Shown here in pieces: positions 42,251-53,659 of a stretch of 64,000 nucleotides of DNA. Source of the DNA: Leuctra nigra (taxonomy: Eukaryota; Arthropoda; Insecta; Plecoptera; Leuctridae); NCBI GenBank assembly GCA_934045905.1, contig OW203768.1, positions 32,393,060 to 32,457,059 on the forward strand. Reading direction: 5' to 3'. Position 1 is the first letter of the stretch; every line of letters starts with the position of its first letter. The notes beneath the pieces are model-generated. The model had not been told where the DNA came from and searched no databases. It worked only from the letters and a program-made list of their open reading frames with translations. The position numbers and the translations under genes were made by a program.

Positions 42251-42560
42251 TCAATTATCAATAACTTCATTCATGAATACCTAATGGATCGCATGTACCT
42301 GATTACAATTGGTCCAATTGCTCACAATTTCTTAATATAAGTACTAATTTCAACGTTTTCTTATGTAGGTTATGCAGTTCCTTTACAGACGGATGGCACT
42401 CAAAAATATTGCGTGTTTCGTCGATAAACAATTTATCAATAACTTCATTCATACCTAATGTATCACATGTACCTGATTACAATTGGTTCAATTGCTCACA
42501 ATTTCTTAATAAACTAATTACAATGATTTCTAGTGTACGTTATGCAGTTTCTATACAGTG
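42212..42560 (+). repeat. 177-bp tandem duplication over transposase 3' end
   Basis: ACGGATGGCACTCAAAA at 42212 recurs at 42389, followed by matching ATCAATAACTTCATTCAT and CCTGATTACAATTGG in each. The second copy repeats the last codons of the PHD-like finger in decayed form (TATTGCGTGTTTCGTCGATAA) and the 3' UTR. AATAAA at 42508-42513. Confidence 0.8.
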
Positions 42561-42802
42561 GCCCCTCTTGCCCCATCACCTGGCTCATCTTGCCCCATAT
42601 GTGGGGCAAGATGAGCCTTTTCCCATTTTCTGTATTTTAATTTATAACATATTAGAGTAATGTACTACATACATGCAAAAATAATAATTACTTAGCTAAA
42701 GTATGTACCTATGAGAAAAAAATTAATTGGGGTTCTTAATTATAATAATATAATATCTACAGCTATAGTCCCTTAGGGGGCTCTGGCTGCCCCACTCTCC
42801 CC
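42545..42802. promoter_or_regulatory. Right subterminal repeats of pogo element
   Basis: GCCCCTCTTGCCCC at about 42549, GGCTCATCTTGCCCC at 42582, GGGGCAAGATGAGCC at 42603 and a diverged GGCTCTGGCTGCCCC at 42779 next to the terminal repeat. Confidence 0.8.
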
Positions 42803-42804
42803 TA

Positions 42805-44060
42805 CCTATAGTAAACTGAAGGTGAAAAAGCTCTAAACATATTCCGGATAGCCTGAAATTAATATCTTGCACGATTTTTTGGCTCTTTAGTACAATCAGC
42901 AATGTAATAAATTAAGTATCTTCTATCTGCTTCTAGTTGCGCGACGGCCATATTGTTGACACAGATATCATGTCAGATGTGCATTGTTTATCGACGGTGT
43001 TTTGTAAAAGAAATTGATTCAATTCCTATCAGAGATTTTTACTCATCCCATTGAACTGCGGACTAATTGTTAATTGTGGAACAGCCGTCTGATTCTGTAA
43101 CTTATTTTCCATTGCTAGCGGAATCGCAATATGTATACATCATATGACAAAACCTCATTGCTAGCGGACTTTGCAGTTATAGAATCAGGTCAAACCACCA
43201 TCTTCATGGATTCATTTCGTTCACTGCTTCTGCCGTTTGACAGGAAAATATTGAGTACAATCAGTAGGTATAGTTCGAGGTATAGTTCCAACTTTTGCGT
43301 AATTTAAGGTCACAATTAGGGGCTTGCTGATAAACCTTTAAAAATGTCACCATATACTCAGACAAACTAGCTGATCAACATAGGCTACGGTGCATATCAA
43401 ATTGTTACATCTTTGGGGGGAGGGGGTCAAATGTTGATGTGGAATATTAGAATACAAATGGCGGAGTTGGTGATCATCAACAGTGAACATCATTCTACAA
43501 AGATGGAAGACCGTGCTTCATTCAACAAGTTCCCGTTAACGGCAGATATTGGCAGCCAATCTGACACCTGTGAACAAAATGTATGCCGCAATATTGCGTG
43601 ACGTAACTGGCGAGCTATAATTCGTAATAAATATAATACAAATACAAATACCGTATTTGATAAGGTAAAATGTGTAATAAATAATGAGTATATACCTACT
43701 AAAATAAAACCTATTGCAAAACATGTGTACAAAACAAGATTGCCAGCCTCAATAAACAAACAATGCTGCATGTTTGTGTATCAAACTGAATAATGTATTT
43801 GTATTCTATCTCAAATACTGTGAATTGTTGAAATGAAAAGTATACATAGTTGCGTTAGGGGAGTGTGAGTCTATAGATACCTAGCTACATTCTTCTCCCG
43901 TGGCAGAGGTCCTTGTTTTGTAACATATGATTGTAACCTGATAAGCCATCAATTTGAGTCATTGGGCAACCATGGCTAATGGTGACAAATCAATTATTAG
44001 AAGTTGATTATCATTATTATTATTATATTACGAACATTAATTTTTACTTTTAACTAATGT
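42805..44060. other. Unannotated AT-rich spacer
   Basis: No exon, repeat unit or RNA gene recognised. Confidence 0.4.
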
Positions 44061-44067
44061 TAATCAT

Positions 44068-44893
44068 AAATGGAGGACATGGGGAGGGATCGACCTAGCG
44101 GGCCCGATCCGTGGAGTCTGAAACTGGTGGGAAAGCCAGGTCAGAATGGGGACAGACCGGGGGAGGGAGGCTTCGGGCCGGTGGGACCCGATTTCAGGGG
44201 GATCACCATCTCGAGGGGGGAGGCTGGCCCGAGGGGCCCTTAAATTTGGGGAGGGCATGGGTAGGTCGACCCTGAACTGCACTTAGTTGGGACCAACTCG
44301 TAATGTGAGGCGGCCCCTTAAGCCCCACCACCGCGTCAAGGTAGCAGTCCATTGGTGAGGCTTAGAAGTTGATGATAACAAATATAAAAATCATAGGGTA
44401 GGTCGATCCTGAACTGCATTTAGTTGGGACCAACTCGTAAAGTGAGGCGGCCCCTTAAGCCCCACCACCGCGTCAAGGTAGCAGTCCATCGGTGAGGCTT
44501 AAAAGTTGATAACAAATATAAAAATCATAGGGTAGGTCGACCCTGAACTGCATTTAGTTGGGACCAACTCGTAATGTGAGGCGGCCCCTTAAGCCCCACC
44601 ACCGCGTCAAGGTAGCAGTCCATCGGTGAGGCTTAAAAGTTGATAACAAATATAAAAATCATAGGGTAGGTGGACCCTGAACTGCATTTAGTTGGGACCA
44701 ACTCGTAATGTGAGGCGGCCCCTTAAGCCCCACCACCGCGTCAAGGTAGCAGTCCATCGGTGAGGCTTAAAAGTTGATAACAAATATAAAAATCATAGGG
44801 TAGGTCGACCCTGAACTGCATTTAGTTGGGACCAACTCGTAGTGTGAGGCGGCCCCTTAAGCCCCACCACCGCGTCAAGGTAGCAGTCCATTG
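44068..44893 (-). repeat. R4 fragment grading into 134-bp tandem array
   Basis: 44068-44340 shares GGGCCGGTGGGACCCGAT and related text with the R4 minus copy at 24835. The segment starting GTAGGTCGACCCTGAACTGC then repeats at 44271, 44398, 44532, 44666 and 44800 (the last three steps are exactly 134 bp), each with CGGCCCCTTAAGCCCCACCA, ending about 44893. Confidence 0.85.
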
Positions 44894-45061
44894 TTCATAG
44901 GATGATAGGACCCTATGATGGTGGATCTTAGGTTTGTTTATTGCTAAAACTGGTAGTGAGGCACATGTGCTACGGGGCTTGCCCTATTCTCACTACCTGT
45001 AAATGTACTGGTTTAATTATATGTGCATTTTAAAATAAATAACAACAATAATAATGAGACT

Positions 45062-45135
45062 GTCGTTTTGTCTCTCGACTGAGGAAAACCATTGAAACCT
45101 CAGTCAGGAATGAATAGTGCCCGGAACCTCTCATA
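45062..45135 (-). mobile_element. SINE-A fragment
   Basis: CTCTCGACTGAGGAAAACCATTGAAACCTCAGTCAGGA matches the SINE-A central block in the minus orientation. The rest is diverged. Confidence 0.5.
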
Positions 45136-45471
45136 GAAAGATTGCGCCTGAGCCAGCTTGCTCGGTTGAGTGAATGCAGGCGCTTCAGGCAATTGCGCGT
45201 TATAATTATAACGCTATTCCTCTTCAACCTGTCTACAGGCACCAACCACCGTGCGTTCCCGTTCATACACCTAGCGCCACTAGTAGAAGAAATCGTCAAA
45301 GTTGGAAGGAGAATATTTCAATCGTTTTATCTCTCATATGGCCGTACTCTGGAACTCAAAATAGTTAGGAATTAGTAAACGAAGGACGCAAATTAGTAAA
45401 TTGTATCATATTCAGTGATATTTTGTATACACTTTCATAGCGAAATAACTTTCGACTTCATTTCTTATAAT

Positions 45472-46385
45472 TACTAGGAAAACGCTCTGTGCAACGCGTT
45501 GATGAGCGAGCACCGACACGCGCATCATCGCCAATCGAGCACGATCCTTTTAATTAAAGATAATTATAGCTATACATCATTCATTAGTCATTACTGATTT
45601 TCATCGCAACTTTCCATAAACATTCTGGAAAAATTTAATAACGGATCGATGTACTATGAATTTGATAGGTACTTCTCCATCAATCTCTGTGAATAGATAT
45701 TCAAAACACTTAAAATAGAAATAAGTCTGTAAATTCTTGACCGATTGGGTTGGAAATGTATAAAATATGAGATGTTACATTGTGATATCAAGTAAAACGT
45801 TGCTTCTAACATAACTGTGAAACACGATCCATATTCAAAAAAATATAATACCTATGTAGGTAAACATACTAACACATATTATTATCCATCCCTCATGAAT
45901 TGCAATATAACCCACACAATCAACACAAAATATGCTTTTCATTGAAACTCAGAATATCCATCATTCAATATACTTTGGTACAAATAAAACAATCTAGAAA
46001 GCAGTGGAATTTCTCAATACCATCAATTCTGACAGTTTCAAACATTGGAAAATGTCATTAAGTGTATAAAATTATCTAATGATTGAGCTGAAAACTTGTA
46101 AAATAAGAGAAAATGGTAGTCTTAATGTCCATACAAAATGTGAACTTAATCGGAACATTTTGACTTTCGACCAATCAGGAAATATTCTAATTTTTGAACC
46201 AATGGGAGGGCAGCTCTAAAAATCTATACACGATTAAGTTAGAATGATATTAGTATGTGTGCAAAATTTCAGCTCGATCGGAAGAAAATTGTGGCCTGTG
46301 CCGTCGGTCCAAACACAAAAACACACAAAAAACCAGAGAAAGTGTCCAAAAGTGCAGAATGGAGACGCTCGCTACGCTCGCTCAA
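45472..46385 (+). mobile_element. Repeat R3, long copy (about 0.9 kb)
   Basis: Begins ACTAGGAAAACGCTCTGTGC-AACGCGTTGATGAGCGAGCA and ends AGTGGAGACGCTCGCTACGC-TCGCTCAA-like text at 46365-46385. No open reading frame. Same 5' start as at 53348 (minus), 18757 and 1849, and same 3' end as at 30330 and 36580. Class unknown. Confidence 0.65.
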
Positions 46386-47382
46386 TGAATTGATAAATGC
46401 ATGATGTTCGTAACAACAGAACATAACTGCAGCAACTTTGACGTTGGCCAATGCTACAGATCTGTAACTAATTTCACAGGGAAAATAACACCTAAGCACG
46501 GTACCTAAAGTTCATTCACGATTAGAATAGCAAGTCGATCACGTCGTTCATTGGTCGTTCACATGAACACTGCCCTGTCAATGGCAAGACTTTCTTCTTT
46601 GGATTATTAAAATTGTATAAATTATATGAAATACACTATGTTTAATAGTAAAAATATTAGGAATATTCAATAAAATTATTTAATTTTTATCTACAGTGGT
46701 ATTAAACATATTTTTTGATTATTGCTTTAATATTTACATGCGAGCGTATACGTCCGCTTGACTCAGTAGTACACGGCCGCCATTACGGCTTGCTATTCTA
46801 ATCGTGAATGAACTTTATTACCAGAGTTCATTCACTGCTATTATCGTATGCACAAGCTCGCTTATGAACGAATCATTATACAAGCGTTCACCAGTCTCTT
46901 CATCAGAACCAACTTCTAAACCTCACTAAGTCGATGAAATATTCATGGGCTGTGTAAAAGTTCTCGAAAAGATCCGATTAATTAATAGAATTTTGGGTAT
47001 AGACGTGAAGTTTGCATAGAGCTTTCAAAAGCTGCGACCGACACGGATTAAAATGTACCCTACGCAGTCGACCATTCATTATTCCAGGCCGACGCTTTTA
47101 TCAGCTAAATATTTATGTAAATGTGTTTTCAAATGATTTATGAGTTGAAATTGCGAGTTCGGAGTCGTGAGATAAAATGGATGGAATTATTATTTCGCAA
47201 GATAATTAAAAACTTGTGTTGTGCTTTTTGTTAATACTGTGATTTTCGCCCTCTACCATCCATATCTACATTTATTCAAGTCAGTTAAATTCAATTTAAT
47301 AAGATTTTAAAGTTACCTCGTTACTATACTTAGATCTATACTTAATGTATACTAAACATTATGAGTGTAAGTCTTATACTTA
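46386..47382. other. Unannotated AT-rich spacer
   Basis: Contains two inverted, similar ATTCACGATTAGAATAGCAAG (46514) and CTTGCTATTCTAATCGTGAAT-like (46788-46810) segments about 290 bp apart, suggesting the ends of a small element. No gene. Confidence 0.45.
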
Positions 47383-47516
47383 GGGCCGGTTTTTCAATGG
47401 CCTGCCCAGTAGTACAGTTTTAAACGGCCATTCCAGGATTGTCATTGGTTGCTGCCAATGCAAAATAGTCTTAATCGACTGTTTAAAAGTTAGCAAGGTA
47501 TTGAAAGACATGGCCC
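47383..47516. mobile_element. 134-bp MITE with TTA target duplication
   Basis: Starts GGGCCGGTTTTTCAATGG, ends (reverse-complemented) GGGCCATGTCTTTCAATACC; TTA at 47380-47382 and 47517-47519. Fits PIF/Harbinger-like MITEs. A fragment (ATTGAAAAACGGCCCTTA) is at about 36612. Confidence 0.7.
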
Positions 47517-47636
47517 TTATACTTATAATTATACTTACAATTATACTTGGTTACTTACTTATAATTAAGTAATAAATGAATCAATATTCTCATTATCATC
47601 ACTTCTATTATTAACATTACCGATATATTACAATTA

Positions 47637-48095
47637 AATTGCATCTCCCCCCGACGGCTGTCACCTTATCGCGGTGGTGGGGTTTGTGTTGGCCAATGAT
47701 CCATTGCAGCTACGCCGGCGAGCATATGCTCATGTGTAAGGGTTACCCATGCCGGACAGATCAGTGGTGAGGCCCAGACCAAGAGCAGCCAGGGTCGGCC
47801 TAACCATGCCCTCCCTTGAATTTGCGGTCCCCTCGGGCCGGCCTCCCCCCTCGAGATGGTGACCCCCCTGAAATCGGGTTCAGCCGGCCCTAATCCTCAC
47901 CCCCCCCCCCCCCCCGGTCCGTCCCCATTCCGGCCTGGCCTTCCCACCAGTGCTGGACTCCCCCGGATCGGGCCCGTTAGGTCGACCCTCTCCCCTTGCC
48001 CTCCAATTATGTTCAACAAAGTTAAATATAACAATTAATGTGCGCAATATAACCTCGTCGTTGACGCGCCATTAAACCAAACTAATCTAATCTAA
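47637..48095 (+). mobile_element. R4 element, best copy, AATCT tail
   Basis: GC-rich body from GGTGGTGGGGTTTGTGTTGG to GTCGTTGACGCGCC, followed by TAATCTAATCTAATAAA. The short simple tail and lack of TIRs suggest a non-LTR-driven retroposon. Related copies are at 24409, 24835 and 44068. Confidence 0.65.
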
Positions 48096-48124
48096 TAAAT
48101 ACCAACTGCAATGTGAAAAGATTT

Positions 48125-48196
48125 TCCTCGAGTGGGACTCGAACCCACGACCTTCCGATATCCAGTCAGATGCTCTACCAGCGGAGCTATAGAGGC
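48125..48196 (-). tRNA. tRNA-like sequence, short variable arm, apparent GGA anticodon
   Basis: Minus strand: acceptor GCCTCTA/TCGAGGA (two mismatches), D arm GCTC/GAGC, anticodon stem TCTGA/TCGGA with loop CTGGATA, T arm GTGGG TTCGAGT CCCAC. GGA would read Ser, but Ser tRNAs need a long variable arm (here AGGTC), and base 37 is T. A TTTT tract follows within about 12 bp. Most likely a tRNA-derived SINE head or pseudogene. Confidence 0.45.
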
Positions 48197-48388
48197 AGTT
48201 CACAGTGCAGCGGCTGTGTTCCAATATAAGCTGCGTTAGCAACTTACCGATTTTTGAAGATATTTATTAACATTCACCTAACTGAGGGATTCAGTAAAAA
48301 TCATATTTCATAATCTAATCTAATCTAATTGCATCTCCTTTCCTTCCATAATTTTGTGTAAAAACACGATGACGACCAAAGTGTGCTC

Positions 48389-48760
48389 CAGGGGTCGGCA
48401 ACCTGCGGCTCCTTGGTGTTTCTTGAATGGCTCTTTATAATTTAAATTAGGATCTGGCATCGAAAAATTTGAAAATTCGAGGGGAAAAAACGCCCTGCGG
48501 GGCAATAATTGGAATGTTCTTTGCTTCAGTTTGTTCATTTAGAGTCCCAGAATCACTTTTAAATTGTGAAATTCTAAAAAAGCCCTGCGGGGCAACAACT
48601 GAGGGGCTTCGTCAAAATAACAAAATAAACTATAGTACCCTTAATTCAATTTATTTTCGGTATATTATATTTGATTGCCTCTACTGCGGCTCCCACTATT
48701 ATCTAATTTATTAATTTTCGGGAATTTGGCCCCTTCATCAAAAAAGGTTGCCGACCCCTG
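48389..48760. mobile_element. hAT-type MITE, 372 bp, 8-bp TSD
   Basis: Ends CAGGGGTCGGCAACC ... GGTTGCCGACCCCTG are perfect 15-bp inverted repeats of the widespread hAT type. Flanks GTGTGCTC (48381-48388) and GTGTACTC (48761-48768) are an 8-bp TSD with one change. Two CCCTGCGGGGCAA words inside. No transposase frame. Confidence 0.9.
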
Positions 48761-48768
48761 GTGTACTC

Positions 48769-50368
48769 GGATGGGGGAGAAAGAATTTACCTCATTCTAG
48801 AAATAAATCTGCAATTCAACCGACTTTTCTACCCTCTATACTGCGTACTTCGTTCAGAAAGTATTTTGACGGATTTTGACAAACACAAATTTGAAAGACA
48901 TAAATCGCGTCTATGGCATTACTGAGATAATAGATATATTTATATTCCACGATTTAAATTTCTCCGACAAGGCGGGTGAATTCCTCTCACAGAATAACTG
49001 GCATTTTACACCGTTGTATTGCCCCGCCTTTTACATTTGCTTCCAAAATGTATTAATTTCACATGCAACATTCGCGCTATTTAGAGATTGGCTACGGCTT
49101 ACGGCCAGTGGTGTAGTCGAGGGTATACGCGGGTATAGTCGTACTTATAACTAAAAATCATTTTTGCCCTGTGCGTATACCTATAAATAATTATAGGGTA
49201 ATTATCACTGTATACAGGCGTATAATTACAAAAAAATCTTAAATAATTACGGTCTGTTTAAAAAAATGCCAGTTAAGTTGTCAAAGTTGTAATTTAATAC
49301 AGAAAACCCAGCATTTTATATTGATTTGCAAAGAAAACTTTAAATTTTAGCAATTTGAATAGTATTTGAAGTATAACTAATATTGAAAAAATCACAGAAA
49401 ACTGGAATAGTAAATACATACAGAGTTCTCTAGGATTTTATTACAGACAAAAAGTGTCTCACGTAGGTATAATCTAAGGATCCCTAAAATGCACCAAAAG
49501 AATGACATTGACGAAACATTTCTTGGGGACTTCGCCCCCAAACCCCCTTCATTTTCATTCAGGTGTCAATTATTTTAGCGTACCTACCCCTAAAAAAAAT
49601 CAGGACTTCTCCACTACTAACGGCATATATTTGCCGATGTTGAAGGCCGTACTTTTTTATACCATACTCTTTTAAAAAATACATTCTGATTTATTCTGTT
49701 TATGATCAGATCATGTTACAATATTTTAAAATACGATCACATAAGACTCATTTTGCTGTACTGTTTCAGGTTTACCTGCAATTTGGTTAAATGTAAGACG
49801 ATCTATAGCAACTGCAGTGTAAAAAGTGACCTTGAAGCTTAAACACACGAGACGGCGGGCTTTGCCAGAATACATCAACCACAGAGTTCACATCCCGAAC
49901 AAAGAAGCGTTTGTCATCAGTAAAATGTTACCAACTCTTTCTTACTCGTACCGCTCTAACAGCCATAGACATTAGGAGTATAAAGTAATATTATCTCAGT
50001 TCAATTTCGTCTCCAATGCATATGTCAAGTTTGCTTCAACGAATGCAATTTCTTCAGCAAATTTGAATGCATTTTCATTGTACTCATTTCAGAAAATGAA
50101 GTATAAAAGGTAAGAGAGAAACGTGATAGAGATTTCCACGAGTACAAATATGTGGGAGCGGTGAAAACTCTTTTCTTTGTCTGCAATTGCACTGCAATGC
50201 ACGCTGCACCTGCAAGCTGGGCTTAATTGTCACTGTGTAATGGGATTATCCCCAAGCGAAGTACTGGCTGGGTTTAATATCACCTATAGCAGGACGGGGA
50301 GGGGGGGGGGGGGGAGCAACCCAGCCCAGCAGAATACAAGCAAGAAGTGAGATCTTGGATTATTGAAT
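48769..50368. other. Unannotated spacer
   Basis: AT-rich; an open frame at 48876-49154 has no family resemblance. A G-run lies near 50297. Confidence 0.4.
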
Positions 50369-50403
50369 CTATTCTTCTTTGTACAGGCTAATGGCGGCTG
50401 TTA

Positions 50404-50419
50404 AATGATGACGATGACC

Positions 50420-50457
<38 letters not shown>

Positions 50458-50468
50458 AACGATGAATA

Positions 50469-50509
<41 letters not shown>

Positions 50510-50510
50510 T

Positions 50511-50547
<37 letters not shown>

Positions 50548-50558
50548 AACGATGAATA

Positions 50559-50596
<38 letters not shown>

Positions 50597-50621
50597 TTGA
50601 CGATGACGATAACGATGAATA

Positions 50622-50677
<56 letters not shown>

Positions 50678-50678
50678 T

Positions 50679-50709
<31 letters not shown>

Positions 50710-50777
50710 AACGATGAATATGACGACGACGACGACGACGTTGACGATGACGATGACGATGACGATAACGATGAGTA

Positions 50778-50812
<35 letters not shown>

Positions 50813-50813
50813 T

Positions 50814-50862
<49 letters not shown>

Positions 50863-50864
50863 TG
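50404..50864. repeat. Compound (GAC)n/(GACGAT)n microsatellite
   Basis: About 460 bp of alternating blocks: (GACGAT)n, then ATAACGATGAATATGAC, then (GAC)n, then GTT, repeated five times. Long frames in both directions (Arg/His, Val/Ile, Met/Thr) are artefacts. Confidence 0.95.
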
Positions 50865-50883
50865 GGAAATATACGTAGGGAAG

Positions 50884-51003
50884 CGTGATTAGTAGAGAAT
50901 CTTCCCAGCATTTTGGCTCATGATTGATGGAAATCACGTAAAATCCTCAGTAGAAAGATTGGCCGAGGGAATCGAACCCGATACCCATGGAGTGCGAGTT
51001 TAA
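50884..51003 (-). mobile_element. SINE-A fragment interrupted by the TTAA element
   Basis: CTTCCCAGCATTTTGGCTC...GGCCGAGGGAATCGAACCCG resembles SINE-A minus copies with its B box, then stops at TTAA (51000-51003). Confidence 0.55.
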
Positions 51004-52600
51004 CCCATTAGGTCCCAAATTAATTTTTTTTCAAATTTCAAAGTTTTTCCAAGCAATATTTGTTATAAAAAAAATCACTGAAAAGCGTAATATTTTTATT
51101 TTATTTTTATTTTTATTTTTATATGAAAAAAATGCTGTCCTCGAATGAGGACGCTGGGACTATGCAGTATAAAAATGGAAACATATATTTTTATTGTTAT
51201 TCATTGTTTAGCATTAATAATATGGTGGTAACATGTTAAAAGATGTATGTATACTCATTAGAGATATACATAAGTATATTACATGGGCGCCGGGAAGGGG
51301 GGGGAGGAACCCCCCTCCCCTGGATATAAGGGAAAAATACAAGTTTTGAGGTGTTTTAGATGAAGTTACACAAAAATCATCAATTTTTTTTTCGAAGTGT
51401 CAAAATAACCAAAAGATGTTTTGCGCGGTAAGGAGGGAGCATGCCCCCCACATCCCCAAAGTGTAAAACTTTTTAAAAATCAAATTTTTCAAGAATATAC
51501 GCGTAAAAGTGTTCTAAAATTGATTACAAAGAGTAAAATAAACAAAAGATAAGTCCTGCGGGGCAGGCGCGCGGCCGCAGGGGCTCGCCACCTGCGCCCC
51601 CCTTTCCACCTGAAGAAATGATTTCCTTGCCATGCTCCCCCCTCCCCTGGGGGGCATGGCAAGGGGCAGAGGGGGCAAGGGGGGCATTGATATACAAGGT
51701 ATCCTTTGAATATTATCTACTCATTCGAAATCAAAGCATTATACCCATGAGCGTCCTGTTTTCTTCGAGGGGGGGAGGGGGGGCATGCAAACTCATCCGC
51801 GCCCTCCCCCCCTCCCGGGGGGGTATGGATATACAAGGTATATCTACTCATTGGAAATCGAAGTTTTGTACCAATGAGCGTCCATATGTTTTCTTCGGGG
51901 GGGGGGGGGGAGGGGGGGGGGGGGAGATGCACACTCATGTGGGTCCGGAGCATGGGAAAATTTTGGTAAATTTTACCATTTAAGTGCGTTTTAGTATTGA
52001 AATAAAGCAGAACATTCCTTCATTTTGCAGTCTGTTGGAATAAGGGTCTCGGGGGGGGGGGGGGGGGGGGGGGGCAAGCACCCCCCCTCGTACCTTGGAC
52101 TCCCATGAGTGTACCCCTATCAACTAATAAGTATTTGTATGTTCAATGTGCAGTCAGAAGAGACATCTTCTGTATTGTAGCTGTGTTATACTGCATCAAT
52201 ATGCAGTGCTTTTGAAATATTGCCAAGTCCCAGCGTCATCATTTGAGGACACCAATATTCAATCAAACCTGGTGCAAAAAATATTGGACATATTATTAAG
52301 TGCATATGTTTAACCAACATGTTGACATAATTATCAACATTTTTAATATATGAAAAATATACTTTGTATATTTAAAAAAAAAACATTTTGACACCTCTCC
52401 AGAAGCAAAAAATGAGAACCCTTTTCAGCATTTATGTAGAAAAAAATTAATGCACATAGGTAATGAAGAAAAATATTTTTAAGTAGCGACATTCATTGGT
52501 ATCAATAATAAATATTAAAAGTTAAACAAAAAAATGTAGAAAGACCCCCAAAAAAATACTTTTTCACCTGTCCTCAAACAGGACGCTGGTACTTAATGGG
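51004..52600. mobile_element. piggyBac-like element, 1.6 kb, TTAA-flanked
   Basis: TTAA at 51000-51003 and 52601-52604. Ends CCCATTAGGTCCCA and, reverse-complemented, CCCATTAAGTACCAGCGTCC agree at 12 of 14 bases. Subterminal GAGGACGCTGG words at about 51150, 52230 (inverse) and 52575. The interior is AT-rich with several G-runs (51300, 51770, 51900, 52050). No transposase frame remains. Confidence 0.75.
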
Positions 52601-52734
52601 TTAAGAGTGACAATTACTGAGTCAACTGGGTCAGGTCAAAAGTTAGTTCAATATAATCTGTTTTCTGATATTATCACCAAGTATCGTGAACAAGTATCGT
52701 GATAATATCAAGCACATGTATGAACTGTATAGCA

Positions 52735-53350
52735 ATTTTTGAGCGAGTGAAGCGAGCGACTCCTTTTGGCTCTTTTGGCACGGACCTGTTCATTTTTTTT
52801 GTTTTTTTTTGTTTGTTTTTTTCTGCTTTTAACCGATACATTAGGTTTTACCGTTTCACCGATCGAACTGAGATTTTGCACACATGTAAAGACAACCTTC
52901 TCTGTTTGCAGACCCTAATTTTTTTTTGAAATTCAATAAATATCTCCTGATAGGCTGAAAAATGAAAATGGTCTTCGATAAATGTGATCAAACTCATATT
53001 TTGCATGGTCATTAACACCAACATTGTCTCTTATATTACAAATTTTCATCCCAATCAGTTAAGAACGTATGAACTTATTGAAATTTTTAATTGCTGTCAG
53101 AAATGAAGTATCGAAATAAAGTTTTCCAGTGCCAATTGAATTGAATCTGATTTGCTATATTTACCCGGGTGCTTCGATGCTTTTTTAAGTTTCGATGAAA
53201 ATCATTATGTTGTGTTGATTGAGTGATCATATTTCAATTCAATATGGAGTTATATGTTTTCTGTGCGTTGTGTACGCATTTTCGGTTCGAGAATTTGTAC
53301 GTACCCGTGCTCGCTCATCAACGCGTTACTCTGAGCGTTTTCCTAGTAAA
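52735..53350 (-). mobile_element. Repeat R3, minus copy (about 0.6 kb)
   Basis: Plus strand begins GAGCGAGTGAAGCGAGCGAC and ends ATCAACGCGTTACTCTGAGC-GTTTTCCTAGTA, the reverse of the 45472 copy. No coding frame. Confidence 0.65.
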
Positions 53351-53482
53351 TCTTATTTTTAGTTTGCGTTCATTTTATACTCATCAACTCAAGAAAATGT
53401 CAATATACTCTGGGAAATGATATATTGAATAGCATCTAAAGATCATTATCTTTATCACACAAAATACCACTCCCTTGTATTT

Positions 53483-53632
53483 TTTTCTGGGGCTTAACGT
53501 CGCACTGTTCTGCAGCGAGGCTAATGGCGACGGATGAATGATTATGATGATGATTGGGAGATGATGGAGGGTTAGATGTAGGTTAGGATGGAAGGTGGGA
53601 AGGAGGCGGTCGTGGCCTATTAGTAGGGTACT
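53483..53632 (-). mobile_element. SINE-A, truncated copy
   Basis: GGGGCTTAACGTCGCACTGT through GGCCTATTAGTAGGGTACT, lacking the tRNA head. Confidence 0.75.
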
Positions 53633-53659
53633 AGAGAGCCCCGCCATGTAACACATGAC

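Larger units (their letters stand above)
39446..42802 (+). mobile_element. Pogo-class DNA transposon, apparently complete
   Basis: Ends GGGGAGAGCGGGGC (left) and, reverse-complemented, GGGGAGAGTGGGGC (right), each flanked by TA (39444-39445, 42803-42804), the expected pogo/Tc1 target. Encloses one intact transposase frame. Within 400 bp of each end lie multiple GGGGCAAGANGAGCC sites in both orientations, likely transposase-binding repeats. Confidence 0.82.

Noticed and set aside
48125..48196. Functional tRNA-Ser(GGA) gene
   Set aside because: Short variable arm, T at position 37 and two acceptor mismatches; kept only as a tRNA-like repeat.
50369..50937. Open frames of 157-180 codons on both strands (Arg/His, Val/Ile, Met/Thr rich)
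   Set aside because: They are translations of the GACGAT/GACGAC microsatellite; open in all frames because the repeat lacks stops.
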